Part shown: piece after piece, positions 37,457 to 50,590 of the stretch | Layout of the letters: every line of letters begins with the position of its first letter | How positions within the stretch are numbered: position 1 is the first letter of the stretch | Assembly (NCBI RefSeq): GCF_013927005.1 | Contig: NZ_CP055930.1 | Span: 682,001-746,000 of the forward strand | Source of the DNA: Enterobacter sp. RHBSTW-00175 | GTDB taxonomy: Bacteria; Pseudomonadota; Gammaproteobacteria; Enterobacterales; Enterobacteriaceae | Reading direction: 5' to 3' | Length of the DNA: 64,000 nucleotides | Position numbers and translations under genes: made by a program | Notes under the pieces: model-generated | Told to the model about the DNA's origin: nothing | Seen by the model: only the letters and a program-made list of their open reading frames with translations | The model's database searches: none

Positions 37457-38794
37457 CTACTCTTTAAAATCGTTTGCTTCCAGCTCGTGTCGCGACAGCA
37501 GTTTGTAGAATTCGGTGCGGTTACGCCCTGCCATTCGCGCCGCGTGGGTCACGTTGCCTTTGGTAATTTGCAGCAGCTTACGCAAATAGTTCAGCTCGAA
37601 CTGGTTACGCGCTTCTGCAAAGGTCGGCAGTGCCGTATTTTCCCCTTCGAGTGCCTGCTCCACCAGCGCATCGCTGATCACCGGCGACGAAGTGAGCGCC
37701 ACACACTGCTCGATAACGTTGACCAACTGGCGCACGTTTCCCGGCCAGCTGGCGGTCATCAGGCGCTTCATGGCATCGGTAGAAAAAGCACGCACGAAGG
37801 GTTTATGACGATCGGCAGACTGGCGCAGTAAATGGTTAGCCAGCAGCGGAATATCTTCCGCACGTTCGGCAAGCGCGGGGATTTTCAGGTTCACGACGTT
37901 CAGACGGTAGTAAAGGTCTTCACGGAACTCGTTACGCGCCATCACTTTCGGCAAATCACGGTGCGTCGCTGAAATGATACGCACGTTGATGTCGATATCG
38001 CGGTTACTGCCGAGCGGGCGCACTTTACGCTCCTGCAACACGCGCAACAGTTTGACCTGCAACGGCGCAGGCATATCGCCAATTTCGTCAAGAAATAGCG
38101 TGCCGCCTTCTGCGGCCTGGAACAGCCCTTCCCTGCTACTCACCGCACCGGTAAAGGCCCCGCGCGCATGACCAAACAGCTCAGACTCCAGCAGCTGTTC
38201 CGGCAGTGCGCCACAGTTAATGGCGATAAAAGCGTTTTTACTGCGCGGGCTGGCATTGTGGATGGCCTGCGCCAGGATCTCTTTCCCGGTTCCGCTCTGG
38301 CCATTAATCAGCACGCTGACGTCAGACTGCGCCACCATCCGTGCCTGTTCGAGCAGGCGTAACATAACGGGGCTGCGGGTCACGATAGATTCCCGCCATG
38401 CTTCATCACCAGAAGGTGCGGAGTGTTCAAGCGCGCTGTCGATGGCTTTATAAAGCGCGTCTTTATCGACGGGTTTGGTCAGAAAACTGAATACGCCCTG
38501 CTGCGTGGCAGCGACCGCATCGGGGATAGAGCCGTGAGCGGTGAGGATGATAACCGGCATCCCTGGCTGCTGCTTCTGGATCTCCGCAAACAGCTGCATC
38601 CCGTCCATCTCGTCCATGCGCAAATCGCTAATCACCAGGTCTATCTTTTCGCGACTGAGCACTTTCAGCCCTTCCTGCCCGCTTTCGGCGGTAACCACGC
38701 TATAGCCTTCGCTGACCAGACGCATTCCCAGCAGTTTTAACAATCCAGGGTCGTCGTCCACCAGCAAGAGATGGGCAGGTTTGCGGCTTGTCAT
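37457..38794 (-). CDS. glrR: GlrR, sigma-54 response regulator
   Basis: GlrR (QseF) is the response regulator of GlrK and activates sigma-54 promoters, above all that of the sRNA gene glmY. The 445 residues show a receiver domain (acceptor Asp57 in VISDLRMDEMDG), an AAA+ domain (Walker A GQSGTGKE, GAFTGA loop that contacts sigma-54, LFLDEIGDMP) and a Fis-type HTH (GNVTHAARMAGRNRTEFYKLL). Its start overlaps the qseG stop by four bases (ATGA). Candidate binding sites lie upstream of glmY, 3 kb away. Confidence 0.97.
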   Translation of the reverse strand: MTSRKPAHLLLVDDDPGLLKLLGMRLVSEGYSVVTAESGQEGLKVLSREKIDLVISDLRMDEMDGMQLFAEIQKQQPGMPVIILTAHGSIPDAVAATQQGVFSFLTKPVDKDALYKAIDSALEHSAPSGDEAWRESIVTRSPVMLRLLEQARMVAQSDVSVLINGQSGTGKEILAQAIHNASPRSKNAFIAINCGALPEQLLESELFGHARGAFTGAVSSREGLFQAAEGGTLFLDEIGDMPAPLQVKLLRVLQERKVRPLGSNRDIDINVRIISATHRDLPKVMARNEFREDLYYRLNVVNLKIPALAERAEDIPLLANHLLRQSADRHKPFVRAFSTDAMKRLMTASWPGNVRQLVNVIEQCVALTSSPVISDALVEQALEGENTALPTFAEARNQFELNYLRKLLQITKGNVTHAARMAGRNRTEFYKLLSRHELEANDFKE

Positions 38795-39531
38795 GGCTTC
38801 ACATCCTCTTGTTTCTGCGTGTCGCTATCCTGATCTGGCGAGGTGGATGGCGAACTCCCCTTTGATCCATCCGGCAGATAGTTGCTCGCCGGTTTACGCG
38901 TCGAAAGCTGTCTTTCTATATCGGTCAGGTTTTCAAGTTTGCGCGTGGTGGTATCAAGCTGGGCGCGTAAGTAATCCTGCTGCTGGCGAAGCGTATCAAG
39001 TTCAGCATCGCTGGACTGCTGCAATTTGCTGTAGCGAGAGCGCTCCTCGGCCAGCTGAAGTTGCTGTACCTGCCCGTCCCGCCAGAGCTGATACACCGGG
39101 CGCACCTGCGCCGGAATGCTTGCCGCCAGCCCGTCCAGGCGTGAGGTATTTGCACGACGTTCAACAGGTGTAATTTTGGCATCAGCCAGTAAAATGGCGC
39201 GTTTAAACGCGTCCTGCCAGGTGTCATCGTCCCACATCGCCGCCCGCGCTCGCGCGGTTGTCGGCGCAAGGCGCTGCGAGCAATCTATGCCACGCAACCA
39301 GAACAGCGGGTTTGCTTCAACGTCATGCCCCGATAAATTCCAGATATCGTCGCATCCCGTTGTCAGAAAATCGGCCAGCTGATTCTCTGGCCATCTGGCA
39401 TCCTGTTTATCATTGATGGCACTCGTTGGTGCATGGGAAACGCAGCCAGCCAGCAGAAGACATGGCAGACCCAGGCGTAATTTTTTGCTGGAAAACACCG
39501 CGCGCACTGCGCGGAAAAAGACGTGTGACAT
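38791..39531 (-). CDS. qseG: QseG, outer-membrane lipoprotein of the GlrK/GlrR system
   Basis: QseG (YfhG) is a lipoprotein that interacts with the sensor GlrK and is needed for its activity in E. coli. From the ATG at 39531 the 246-residue product starts MSHVFFRAVRAVF, matching E. coli MRHIFQRLLPRR, and has a lipobox LLAGC followed by the QseG domain (DIWNLSGHDVEANPLFWLRGIDC) and a coiled-coil-like region (YSKLQQSSDAELDTLRQQQ). The C-terminal Ser/Asp/Gln tail differs from E. coli. A GGTGAG site precedes this start; an alternative ATG at 39552 overlaps the glrK stop (ATGA) and adds seven residues. Confidence 0.88.
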   Translation of the reverse strand: MSHVFFRAVRAVFSSKKLRLGLPCLLLAGCVSHAPTSAINDKQDARWPENQLADFLTTGCDDIWNLSGHDVEANPLFWLRGIDCSQRLAPTTARARAAMWDDDTWQDAFKRAILLADAKITPVERRANTSRLDGLAASIPAQVRPVYQLWRDGQVQQLQLAEERSRYSKLQQSSDAELDTLRQQQDYLRAQLDTTTRKLENLTDIERQLSTRKPASNYLPDGSKGSSPSTSPDQDSDTQKQEDVKP

Positions 39532-39548
39532 ACTCACCAGACATAGAT

Positions 39549-40982
39549 TCATTGTATTGATTTTTCCGGCCCAAGAGGCAGTTCGATACGAAAGCACACA
39601 TCCGAGCGTTCGTCACTGGCGATATTGAGCTCACCCTGCATTCGCCGTATGCAGTCGCGGGCAATACTCAACCCCAGACCACTTCCTTTAACCGCACCTT
39701 TTCGCTGATGACTCCCCTGGAAGAAGGGTTCGAAAATCATCGCTTTTTCGTCATCAGGGATTGGGGTTCCCGTATTAGCTACGTCAATAAACACGCGCGA
39801 GCCATTGGTATAACTACGGATATAAATGTTACCGGATTCAGTACCATAGTGCACCGCATTGGAATAAAGATTATCCAGTACGCTCATTAACAACATCGGC
39901 TCTGCAAAACAGACTGACTCACCAAGTTCCACATTGGTATGCATCATTTTAGCTCTTGCTGGCAGGCTATGTGCGGAGATAACCATATCCACCAGCGGCG
40001 CTATCGCGACTTTTTCCAGAACCACTGCGCCATCAGCCAGTTTGCGGTTGTAATCCAGCAGTTGCTCGATGAGCTTTTGCAAATTACGGCTGCTGGCATC
40101 CAGGATTTCGACAATCTCTTTTTGTTCGACGGTTAATGGCCCTGCCACTTCGTCAGCCAGCAGCTCTGTGCCTTCACGCATACTGGCGAGCGGCGTTTTC
40201 AGCTCATGAGAGATATGGCGTAAAAATTGATGACGCTGAGATTCGAGCCATGCCAGACGCTCGGAGAGCCAGATGATCCGTTGCCCGACCGAGCGTAATT
40301 CACGCGGCCCCTTAAAAGTGACCGTATCACCCAGCGATTTCCCCTCGCCAAGGCGATTGATCATCCGCTGGATCCCTTTCACCGGGCCGATGATCATGCG
40401 GGTAAACAGCAATACCAGCCCCAGGCTGACCAAAAACAGCACCAGCGCCTGCCATCCAAAGAACTGACCTCGTTCGGCAATCTCTTGTTGCAGCTGCTGC
40501 CCACGGGAATAAATCACCGTTCGTGTCGCCTGAACCATGTCCGTGTTGGCGCTGGCAAAGGCCTCAAGGCGCGCGGCGGCAGAAGCTGCCGGGCCACTGT
40601 TGTGACACTGAAGCTGAGCCAGATCGTTAAGATCCTGACGCAGCGCCTGATACAGTTTGTCGTCAGGCAGGACACCTGCATGGGCATCCAGCATTTCGCT
40701 GTAGCGCTTACGCTGATTTTGATACACCTTTTCCAGCGTGCGATCGTCCAGAACGCAGTACTGACGATAGCTACGCTCCATCTCCAGCGCAGCATTCGTC
40801 ATCGCTTCACTGCGTCTTGCATCAACCAGAGTAGTACGGTTGGTTAGCGCAGCCTGAGCACTTAGTGCATTCAGGCTTTGCCATGCCTGCCACGCCAGCA
40901 CCAGCAGAGGCAACAGGATCAGCAAAAACGCCATCATCACGAGTTGTCGTAAGGAACGAGGGAAAACAGGCCAGCGTTTCAA
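39549..40982 (-). CDS. glrK: GlrK, sensor histidine kinase
   Basis: GlrK (QseE) is the membrane sensor kinase for GlrR. The roughly 477-residue protein has a first transmembrane helix (about 13-35), a periplasmic helical domain, a second helix (LVLFLVSLGLVLLFTRMIIGP), HAMP, the dimerisation domain with phospho-acceptor His in HISHELKTPLASM, and an ATPase domain (DNLYSNAVHYG, GSGLGLSIARDCIRRMQG). Starts are non-ATG: I give the TTG at 40982, which matches E. coli MKRWPVFPRSLRQ; a GTG one codon upstream is equally possible. It is first in glrK-qseG-glrR-glnB. Confidence 0.92.
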   Translation of the reverse strand: MKRWPVFPRSLRQLVMMAFLLILLPLLVLAWQAWQSLNALSAQAALTNRTTLVDARRSEAMTNAALEMERSYRQYCVLDDRTLEKVYQNQRKRYSEMLDAHAGVLPDDKLYQALRQDLNDLAQLQCHNSGPAASAAARLEAFASANTDMVQATRTVIYSRGQQLQQEIAERGQFFGWQALVLFLVSLGLVLLFTRMIIGPVKGIQRMINRLGEGKSLGDTVTFKGPRELRSVGQRIIWLSERLAWLESQRHQFLRHISHELKTPLASMREGTELLADEVAGPLTVEQKEIVEILDASSRNLQKLIEQLLDYNRKLADGAVVLEKVAIAPLVDMVISAHSLPARAKMMHTNVELGESVCFAEPMLLMSVLDNLYSNAVHYGTESGNIYIRSYTNGSRVFIDVANTGTPIPDDEKAMIFEPFFQGSHQRKGAVKGSGLGLSIARDCIRRMQGELNIASDERSDVCFRIELPLGPEKSIQ

Positions 40983-41040
40983 CACATTACTCTCTTCATG
41001 TTGGTTTCAGGAGAGCGTAACTGAGTCTGCCCTTCAGATA

Positions 41041-41224
41041 CAACAAAGCCGGGTAAAAACCCGGCTTTGTTATGGAATGAGGCGGTGCCTAACTCGACGT
41101 TACGCCCTGGCCTGATAAGCAATGCTTTTATCAGTAGTTGGACGGCAGGCACCTTTTTGTGCGTCATTCGAAGTTTATGTAGCACGTCCCGAAGGGGCTG
41201 ACATAAGAGGGTGAATGAGCCACT
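41041..41224 (-). ncRNA. glmY: GlmY small RNA
   Basis: The minus strand from 41224 reads AGTGGCTCATTCACC... and contains the E. coli GlmY hallmarks: CAGCCCCTTCGGGACGTGCT, the ACATAAACTTCGAATGACGC segment and the GGCCAGGGCGTAACGTCGAG region. It ends in a hairpin with arms AACAAAGCCGGGT and its complement plus a U-rich tail at about 41041. GlmY is a decoy that binds RapZ and so protects GlmZ, raising GlmS and glucosamine-6-phosphate. It lies between glrK and purL, as in E. coli, beside the operon that activates it. Confidence 0.93.
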
Positions 41225-41235
41225 GGTTATTATTA

Positions 41236-41251
41236 TGCAACAGCCGTGCCA
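41236..41251 (-). promoter_or_regulatory. Sigma-54 promoter of glmY
   Basis: On the minus strand TGGCACG-GCTG-TTGCA (41251-41236) is a full match to the -24/-12 consensus TGGCACG-N4-TTGCW, about 12 bases before the GlmY start. An overlapping CATAAT could serve as a sigma-70 -10 box, as reported for E. coli. Confidence 0.88.
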
Positions 41252-41340
41252 TAATGCAAAACAATTATTTATCTATATGATACTTAACGATTTTCAAGGT
41301 TAAATATATTAATTGGTTGTTGAATGATTTTCACCCTAAG

Positions 41341-41454
41341 TGTCGCTAAATAGCAACACGTTATCAGAAACTCAGCCAGCCTTAGATAAATCAATAACTT
41401 AAATGTCGCCATTTGGCGACATTACAAATAGCGGATTGTCGCGGTTTTGCGACA
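41341..41454. promoter_or_regulatory. Three GlrR-type activator sites upstream of glmY
   Basis: Three 18-base dyads follow the GlrR pattern TGTC-N10-GACA: TGTCGCTAAATAGCAACA (41341-41358, right half degenerate), TGTCGCCATTTGGCGACA (41404-41421) and TGTCGCGGTTTTGCGACA (41437-41454). They lie about 115-230 bases upstream of the GlmY start. The AT-rich stretch 41255-41340 between them and the promoter could bind IHF, but I did not find a clear consensus match. Confidence 0.75.
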
Positions 41455-41458
41455 GGCA

Positions 41459-41496
41459 TAAAAAAGCCCGGTCGCAAATCGCTGACCGGGCTTTTA
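41459..41496 (-). terminator. Intrinsic terminator of purL
   Basis: Arms AAAAGCCCGGTC (41462-41473) and GACCGGGCTTTT (41484-41495) pair perfectly over 12 bp. On the minus strand the hairpin is followed by a T-run. It lies 20 bases after the purL stop and next to the third GlrR site. Confidence 0.9.
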
Positions 41497-41513
41497 AGGG
41501 CAATCGTTAATGA

Positions 41514-44500
41514 TTAGCCAAGCTGTTTACGCGCATTGCGGAAAATACGCATCCACGGGCTGTCTTCACCCCAGTTTTCCGGGTGCCACGAGTTGCTCAC
41601 CGTGCGGAATACGCGTTCCGGGTGCGGCATCATGATGGTCACACGGCCGTTTTCCGTGGTAACAGCGGTGATACCGTTCGCTGAGCCATTCGGGTTAGCC
41701 GGATAGGTTTGCGTGACTTTGCCGAAGTTATCGACGAAGCGCAGTGCCACCAGACCTTTGCTTTCCAGTTCGGCAAGGTGTGCCGCGTTACGCACTTCGA
41801 TTTGTCCTTCACCGTGAGAAACCGCAATTGGCATCTGCGAGCCCACCATTCCCTGCAACAGCAGAGACGGGCTTTGCGTGACTTCTACCAGGCTGAAACG
41901 CGCTTCGAATCGGTCGGACTGGTTACGCACAAAGCGCGGCCAGGCTTCGCTACCCGGGATCAGTTCACGCAGGTTAGACATCATCTGGCAGCCGTTACAC
42001 ACACCCAGCGCCAGCGTCTGCGGACGGTGGAAGAAGGTTTCGAATTCGTCACGCACACGATTGTTGAACAGAATGGATTTCGCCCAGCCTTCACCCGCGC
42101 CCAGCACGTCACCGTAAGAGAAGCCGCCGCACGCGACCAGCGCCTGGAAATCTTCCAGACCGGTACGTCCTGCCAGCAGGTCACTCATATGCACGTCGAT
42201 GGCATCAAAGCCTGCACGGTGGAAGGCTGCCGCCATCTCAACGTGGGAGTTAACACCCTGCTCACGCAGTACGGCCACTTTCGGACGCGCACCCGTTGCG
42301 ATGTACGGTGCGGCGATGTCTTCGTTGATGTCGAAGGAGAGCTTCACGTTCAGGCCAGGATCGTTGTCGTTGGCTTTCGCGTCGTGTTCCTGATCGGCAC
42401 ATTCCGGGTTGTCACGCAGGCGCTGCATCTGCCAGGTGGTTTCTGCCCACCACATGCGCAGGGTCGTGCGGCTTTCGCTGAACACCGCGTGGCCATCAGC
42501 TTCAATCACGAAGCGGTCGCCCTGCACGGCTTTACCCAGATAGTGCACGCAGTCGGCCAGGCCGTGCTGTGTCAGTACGGCTTCAACGGCGTCGCGATCC
42601 GCGTCACGAACCTGAATGACCGCGCCCAGCTCTTCGTTGAACAGCGCTGCCAGTCGGTCTTCACCCAGCGTGGCAATGTTTGCTTCCACGCCGCAGTGAC
42701 CGGTAAAGGCCATTTCTGCCAGGGTAACCAGCAGGCCACCGTCTGAACGGTCGTGGTAGGCCAGCAGTTTGCGCTGAGCGACCAGCGCCTGAATGGCGTC
42801 GTAGAAACCTTTTAACTGCGCCACGTCGCGTACATCGGCAGGTTTGTCACCAAGCTGACGGTAAACCTGTGCCAGCGCGGTTGCGCCCAGCGCGTTGTGG
42901 CCTTTACCCAGGTCAATCAGCAGCAGGGCGTTGTCTTCGGTCGCCAGCTGCGGGGTGATGGTATGACGCACATCTTCCACGCGGGCAAATGCAGTGATAA
43001 CCAGCGACAGCGGAGAGGTCATCTCGCGCTGCTCGTTGCCTTCCTGCCAGCGGGTTTTCATCGACATGGAATCTTTACCCACCGGAATGGTCAGGCCGAG
43101 CGCAGGACACAGCTCTTCACCTACCGCTTTCACCGCTTCATACAGACCCGCATCTTCACCCGGGTGGCCAGCAGCAGCCATCCAGTTAGCAGACAATTTG
43201 ATACGCTTGATGTCGCCAATCTGGGTTGCCGCGATGTTGGTCAGCGCTTCACCCACCGCCAGACGGGCAGATGCTGCGAAGTCCAGCAGCGCCACCGGCG
43301 TACGTTCACCCAGCGCCATTGCTTCACCGTAGTAACTGTCGAGGCTCGCGGTAGTCACGGCGCAGTTCGCCACCGGGATCTGCCACGGGCCAACCATCTG
43401 ATCGCGCGACACCATACCGGTTACGGTACGGTCGCCGATGGTAACCAGGAAGGTTTTCTCTGCCACAGCCGGCAGGTGCAGAACGCGGTTTACCGCTTCG
43501 GCAACGGTAATATCCTGACGATCCAGCGCTTTGCCTGCCGCTTTACGGGTCTGCACGTCGCGAGTCATCTTCGGCGTTTTGCCGAGCAGCACGTCCAGCG
43601 GCAGATCGATTGGCTGATTGTCGAAGTGAGTGTCGCTTAATGAGAGGTGCTGCTCTTCGGTAGCTTCACCGATAACGGCATAAGGTGCACGCTCGCGGCG
43701 GCACAGCTCGTCAAACAGTGGCAGCTGGTCGGCGGCAACCGCCAGCACGTAGCGTTCCTGGGATTCGTTACACCAGATTTCCAGTGGGCTCATGCCTGGC
43801 TCATCGCTCAGGATGTCACGCAGGTTAAAGCGGCCGCCACGACCACCGTCGCTTACCAGCTCTGGCATGGCGTTAGAAAGACCGCCCGCACCCACGTCAT
43901 GAATAAAGAGGATTGGGTTAGCATCGCCAAGCTGCCAGCAGCGATCGATCACTTCCTGGCAACGACGTTCCATTTCCGGGTTGTCGCGTTGTACAGAAGC
44001 GAAGTCGAGATCTGCATCAGACTGACCGGATGCCATTGAAGAGGCCGCACCGCCGCCCAGGCCGATGTTCATTGCCGGGCCACCCAGTACGATCAGCTTC
44101 GCACCGACGACGATCTCACCTTTCTGCACGTGATCGGCACGAATATTACCGATGCCACCAGCCAGCATGATCGGTTTGTGGTAGCCACGCAGCTCTTCGC
44201 CGTTGTGGCTGTCCACTTTCTCTTCGTAGGTACGGAAGTAACCGTTCAGTGCCGGACGACCAAATTCGTTGTTGAATGCTGCGCCGCCCAGCGGGCCTTC
44301 GGTCATGATATCCAGCGCGGTCACAATGCGCTCTGGTTTACCGAAATCTTCTTCCCACGGCTGTTCAAAGCCCGGGATACGCAGGTTGGAAACAGAGAAG
44401 CCCACCAGACCGGCTTTCGGTTTTGCACCACGTCCGGTTGCGCCTTCATCGCGGATTTCACCGCCAGAGCCGGTTGCCGCACCTGGCCACGGAGAGATCG

Positions 44501-45401
44501 CCGTCGGGTGGTTGTGGGTTTCAACTTTCATCAGGATATGCGCAGGCTCCTGGTGGAAGTCATAGCGCCCTGCTTCGCGATCGGCAAAGAAGCGGCCCAC
44601 CTCGGAACCTTCCATCACCGCGGCGTTGTCTTTATAGGCAGACAGCACGTGGTCAGGGGTTTGTTCCATGGTGTTTTTGATCATTTTGAACAGCGACTTC
44701 GGCTGTTGTTCACCGTCGATGACCCAGTCGGCGTTGAAGATTTTGTGGCGGCAGTGCTCTGAGTTAGCCTGCGCGAACATGTAGAGTTCGATGTCGTTCG
44801 GGTTACGGTTCAGCTTAACGAACGCGTCCTGCAGGTAATCAATCTCATCTTCTGCCAGTGCCAGGCCGAGACGCAGGTTGGCGTCAATCAGCGCCTGACG
44901 GCCCTGCCCCAGCAGGTCTACGCTCTGAACGGGTGCAGGCTGATGGTGAGAGAAGAGCTTCTGCGCGTCGTCCAGAGAGGTAAACACGCTCTCCATCATG
45001 CGATCGTGCAGTTCAGCGGAAACGGCCTGCCATTGTTCGGCCGTCAGCGTAGAGGCTTCCACATAGTACGCCACACCGCGTTCCAGACGGTTAATCTGGT
45101 TCAGGCCGCAGTTGTGGGCAATGTCGGTGGCTTTGGAAGACCAGGGGGAGATGGTTCCAGGGCGAGGCGTAGCCAGGATTAATTTGCCGGTTGGCGTATG
45201 GCTGCTCAGACTTGGGCCATACTTGAGCAGGCGTTCCAGCTGTACTCGCTCCTCTGCATTCAGGGGTGCATTCAGGTCAGCAAAATGGACATACTCAGCG
45301 TAAATATTGCTTACCGGAAGGTCGGCTGCCTGAAAACGTGCCAGCAGTTTGTTGATACGGAAGGCAGACAGTGCAGGCGAACCACGCAGAATTTCCATCA
45401 T
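41514..45401 (-). CDS. purL: Phosphoribosylformylglycinamidine synthase
   Basis: PurL (FGAR amidotransferase) makes FGAM from FGAR, glutamine and ATP, step four of purine synthesis. The 1295-residue large form has an N-terminal PurS-like domain, two ATP-grasp-like AIRS halves ([55 protein letters not shown]) and a C-terminal class I glutaminase with catalytic Cys in [10 protein letters not shown]. Length matches E. coli. It starts [15 protein letters not shown]; either of two adjacent ATGs could serve. A PurR box lies 86 bases upstream. Confidence 0.97.
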   Translation of the reverse strand: MMEILRGSPALSAFRINKLLARFQAADLPVSNIYAEYVHFADLNAPLNAEERVQLERLLKYGPSLSSHTPTGKLILATPRPGTISPWSSKATDIAHNCGLNQINRLERGVAYYVEASTLTAEQWQAVSAELHDRMMESVFTSLDDAQKLFSHHQPAPVQSVDLLGQGRQALIDANLRLGLALAEDEIDYLQDAFVKLNRNPNDIELYMFAQANSEHCRHKIFNADWVIDGEQQPKSLFKMIKNTMEQTPDHVLSAYKDNAAVMEGSEVGRFFADREAGRYDFHQEPAHILMKVETHNHPTAISPWPGAATGSGGEIRDEGATGRGAKPKAGLVGFSVSNLRIPGFEQPWEEDFGKPERIVTALDIMTEGPLGGAAFNNEFGRPALNGYFRTYEEKVDSHNGEELRGYHKPIMLAGGIGNIRADHVQKGEIVVGAKLIVLGGPAMNIGLGGGAASSMASGQSDADLDFASVQRDNPEMERRCQEVIDRCWQLGDANPILFIHDVGAGGLSNAMPELVSDGGRGGRFNLRDILSDEPGMSPLEIWCNESQERYVLAVAADQLPLFDELCRRERAPYAVIGEATEEQHLSLSDTHFDNQPIDLPLDVLLGKTPKMTRDVQTRKAAGKALDRQDITVAEAVNRVLHLPAVAEKTFLVTIGDRTVTGMVSRDQMVGPWQIPVANCAVTTASLDSYYGEAMALGERTPVALLDFAASARLAVGEALTNIAATQIGDIKRIKLSANWMAAAGHPGEDAGLYEAVKAVGEELCPALGLTIPVGKDSMSMKTRWQEGNEQREMTSPLSLVITAFARVEDVRHTITPQLATEDNALLLIDLGKGHNALGATALAQVYRQLGDKPADVRDVAQLKGFYDAIQALVAQRKLLAYHDRSDGGLLVTLAEMAFTGHCGVEANIATLGEDRLAALFNEELGAVIQVRDADRDAVEAVLTQHGLADCVHYLGKAVQGDRFVIEADGHAVFSESRTTLRMWWAETTWQMQRLRDNPECADQEHDAKANDNDPGLNVKLSFDINEDIAAPYIATGARPKVAVLREQGVNSHVEMAAAFHRAGFDAIDVHMSDLLAGRTGLEDFQALVACGGFSYGDVLGAGEGWAKSILFNNRVRDEFETFFHRPQTLALGVCNGCQMMSNLRELIPGSEAWPRFVRNQSDRFEARFSLVEVTQSPSLLLQGMVGSQMPIAVSHGEGQIEVRNAAHLAELESKGLVALRFVDNFGKVTQTYPANPNGSANGITAVTTENGRVTIMMPHPERVFRTVSNSWHPENWGEDSPWMRIFRNARKQLG

Positions 45402-45486
45402 AAGTCTCTCGTCTTCGAAGCGCCGGGGCGCTTACAGTGTGCGCAAGGGGGAAAACGGGCGTCATTATAGAGAATCCTGAGCGCCG

Positions 45487-45502
45487 ACGAAACCGTTTGC
45501 GT
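45487..45502 (-). promoter_or_regulatory. PurR box of purL
   Basis: The minus strand reads ACGCAAACGGTTTCGT, a full match to the PurR consensus. PurR should repress purL when purines are plentiful. It lies in the 266-base gap between purL and the divergent mltF. Confidence 0.85.
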
Positions 45503-45667
45503 CGAAATAAAATCTTCGGAGACATTTAACAATAGATGTGACCTGTCTCTCTAATTTGTTGCCAACTGGCGTAAGTTTGCGCAAAATGCCGCACATTCAA
45601 TGACAAACCTTATTCTTAACATGGCTACAGCACACTGAGGCATCCGGCGTCGCAGAGAATTAACTAA

Positions 45668-48304
<2,637 letters not shown>

Positions 48305-48307
48305 ACC

Positions 48308-49669
48308 TTACTCCTCTGGATCGTTGAATCCTAACAGCCAGGTAAACAAGAACCCGGCGATCACCGCTACCAGATAGCCTAACAGATAGAGCATGACTTT
48401 TCCGGTCACGATGGTTAACGCCAGCGGCAAACCGGAAATGCCAAAGGTGATCACCGTTGCCACTTTCCAGTAGCTGATGAGCGCGCCCCCTATTGCACCA
48501 CCCAGACATGCCCCGAGGAAAGGCTTCCCAAGCGGTAGGGTTACACCAAAGATCAGCGGCTCGCCAATGCCCAGTAATCCGACCGGCAGCGCCCCTTTAA
48601 TCACCTTCTTCAGACGTGTATTGCGGGTCTTCATTAGCACCGCAATGGCCGCGCCGACCTGCCCGACGCCCGCCATCGAAAGGATCGGCAGCAAAGCGTT
48701 ATAACCATGCGCCTGAACCAGCTCAACATGGATGGGCACCAGTCCCTGATGCAAACCGGTTAACACCAGCGGCAGGAAGGTCCCCGACAATATTGCGCCC
48801 ACCAGTAAACCACCCCGGTCGATAGCCAAAGAGGCGCCGTGGGCTATGGCCTCTGAGATCCAGCCACCGAGCGGTTGCAGCGCAACAATCGCCACGCTGC
48901 CAGTAATTAAGGTGGTGAGCAGTGGATTGAGGATAAGTTCAATCGAGCCTGGCAGCAGGGTGCGCAACTTTTTCTCAATCCAGCACATCAGGATGACCAC
49001 CAGCAGCACGGCGATAACGCCGCCGCGCCCGGGCTGGAGCGCCTCGCCAAACAGGGTAATCTGCGCCAGCTGCGGACTGGAGAGGATCCCGGCCATTACG
49101 CCACCCATTGCCAGCGAGCCACCAAATACTTTTGCGGTATTGACCCCCACCAGAATATTCATGATAGCGAAGACGGCGCTGCCAAAAATGCCCAGAATAC
49201 CCAGTAAGTTTGGATAGTGGGTGGCAAAGTCCCCCACGATGTCCGGGCGCTTGAGGATATTGATGATCCCGGTAATCAAGCCAGAGGCAATAAAGGCCGG
49301 AATAAGTGGAATAAAGACGTTTGCCAGCTGTCGCAGCGCATCGCTCATTGGGGCTTTGTATTTTGCCTTTGCCTGCGCTTTGGTGCGTTCAGCATCGTCA
49401 AACGAGGCTGTTGCTTCACCCCCCATCAGCGCACGCATGGCATCCACCACCTGTGCGGCTTTACCCGGGCCGACAATCAGCTGGTGCTGTTGCCCCTGTT
49501 TGACGTATCCGCTCACCCCGGAAAGCTGCTTCAGGCGTGGCAGGTCAAGCTGCCCGTCGTCATGCACCTCGACACGCACACGCGTCATGCAGTTTTCCAG
49601 ACGCTGTATATTTTTCTCCCCGCCAATCCCTTGCAAAATACCGCTGGCGAGCGCTGCCGTTTTTTCCAT
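48308..49669 (-). CDS. murP: MurNAc-type PTS permease EIIBC (MurP-like)
   Basis: This 453-residue membrane protein likely imports and phosphorylates N-acetylmuramic acid. The N-terminal EIIB domain has the phospho-cysteine in NCMTRVRVEV (about Cys27), followed by an EIIC domain with some ten hydrophobic segments and GLLGIGEPLIFGVTLPLGKPFLGACLGGAIGG, as in the MurP/sucrose group. There is no EIIA, so Crr is expected to supply phosphate. Reason for the MurP call: it directly follows a murQ homologue by 13 bases. Sequence is diverged from E. coli MurP, so specificity for MurNAc is inferred. Confidence 0.82.
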   Translation of the reverse strand: MEKTAALASGILQGIGGEKNIQRLENCMTRVRVEVHDDGQLDLPRLKQLSGVSGYVKQGQQHQLIVGPGKAAQVVDAMRALMGGEATASFDDAERTKAQAKAKYKAPMSDALRQLANVFIPLIPAFIASGLITGIINILKRPDIVGDFATHYPNLLGILGIFGSAVFAIMNILVGVNTAKVFGGSLAMGGVMAGILSSPQLAQITLFGEALQPGRGGVIAVLLVVILMCWIEKKLRTLLPGSIELILNPLLTTLITGSVAIVALQPLGGWISEAIAHGASLAIDRGGLLVGAILSGTFLPLVLTGLHQGLVPIHVELVQAHGYNALLPILSMAGVGQVGAAIAVLMKTRNTRLKKVIKGALPVGLLGIGEPLIFGVTLPLGKPFLGACLGGAIGGALISYWKVATVITFGISGLPLALTIVTGKVMLYLLGYLVAVIAGFLFTWLLGFNDPEE

Positions 49670-49682
49670 ACACGCCTCTTTT

Positions 49683-50576
49683 TTAGTTTTCTAAAGCCGC
49701 CCGTAAAAACCCATGATGCGTATCGAGTTTTGCTCTCGCAGCGGTTGCATCCAGCCCGCTTAAGATCATCAAAATGGCGGGTTTCACATCGTAATCCGTC
49801 TGTCTGAGGACGGATTCCGCCTCTTCGCGGGTTGCGCCTGTGGCTTCCACCACCATCCGGCAGGCCCGGTCTATAAGCTTGATATTGGTGGCTTTCATAT
49901 CCACCATCAGGTTTTGGTATACCTTGCCAAACTTCACCATCGCGCCGGTTGAAATCATGTTGAGTACCAGCTTTTGTGCCGTGCCGGATTTCAGACGCGT
50001 AGAGCCGGTAAGCGCCTCAGGCCCGACGACCGGGGAAATGGCAATGGCAGCAACCTGTGCAATCGGTGAGCCCGGATTACACGAGATAGCGACCGTGGTG
50101 CAGCCAGTCTGGTTAGCATATTCCAGCCCGCCGATGACATACGGCGTGCGCCCGGAAGCCGCCAGCCCGACAACCAGATCCCGCTCATTCAGGTTCAGCG
50201 CTTTCAGGTCATCTTCCCCGAGCTGTTTGTTGTCTTCCGCACCCTCTACGGCTTTCAGAAGCGCGCCGGGGCCACCTGCGATGAGCCCAATAACCAACCC
50301 ATGTGGTACGCCAAACGTCGGGGGACATTCAGAGGCATCGAGTACGCCAAGACGCCCGCTGGTTCCCGCCCCCATGTAGATGATGCGACCACCTGCTTTC
50401 AGAGCAGTAGCCGCCGCGTCGACGGCTTTTGCCACTTCGGGTAATGTCTCTTTCACTGCCTGCGCGACCAGCGTATCCTGTTGATTAAAACGGCTAACCA
50501 GCTCCAGCGTGGAGAGAGCATCCAGATCCATGGTTTGCGGATTGCGCGTTTCAGAAACAAGTAAGCCAAGATTCAT
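49683..50576 (-). CDS. murQ: N-acetylmuramic acid 6-phosphate etherase
   Basis: MurQ cleaves the lactyl ether of MurNAc-6-P to give GlcNAc-6-P and D-lactate, in use of external MurNAc and of recycled wall anhydro-MurNAc. The 297-residue protein has a SIS domain with the etherase signature [22 protein letters not shown] and a downstream glutamate-containing stretch ([20 protein letters not shown]). It is the first gene of murQ-murP-pgpC and faces yfhH across 119 bases. In E. coli murQP lies elsewhere in the chromosome beside murR. Confidence 0.95.
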   Translation of the reverse strand: MNLGLLVSETRNPQTMDLDALSTLELVSRFNQQDTLVAQAVKETLPEVAKAVDAAATALKAGGRIIYMGAGTSGRLGVLDASECPPTFGVPHGLVIGLIAGGPGALLKAVEGAEDNKQLGEDDLKALNLNERDLVVGLAASGRTPYVIGGLEYANQTGCTTVAISCNPGSPIAQVAAIAISPVVGPEALTGSTRLKSGTAQKLVLNMISTGAMVKFGKVYQNLMVDMKATNIKLIDRACRMVVEATGATREEAESVLRQTDYDVKPAILMILSGLDATAARAKLDTHHGFLRAALEN

Positions 50577-50590
50577 CTTTTGTACCTCAG

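Noticed and set aside
41709..42746. A 345-codon frame antisense to purL
   Set aside because: It is explained by the low frequency of stop codons opposite purL; no family signature seen.
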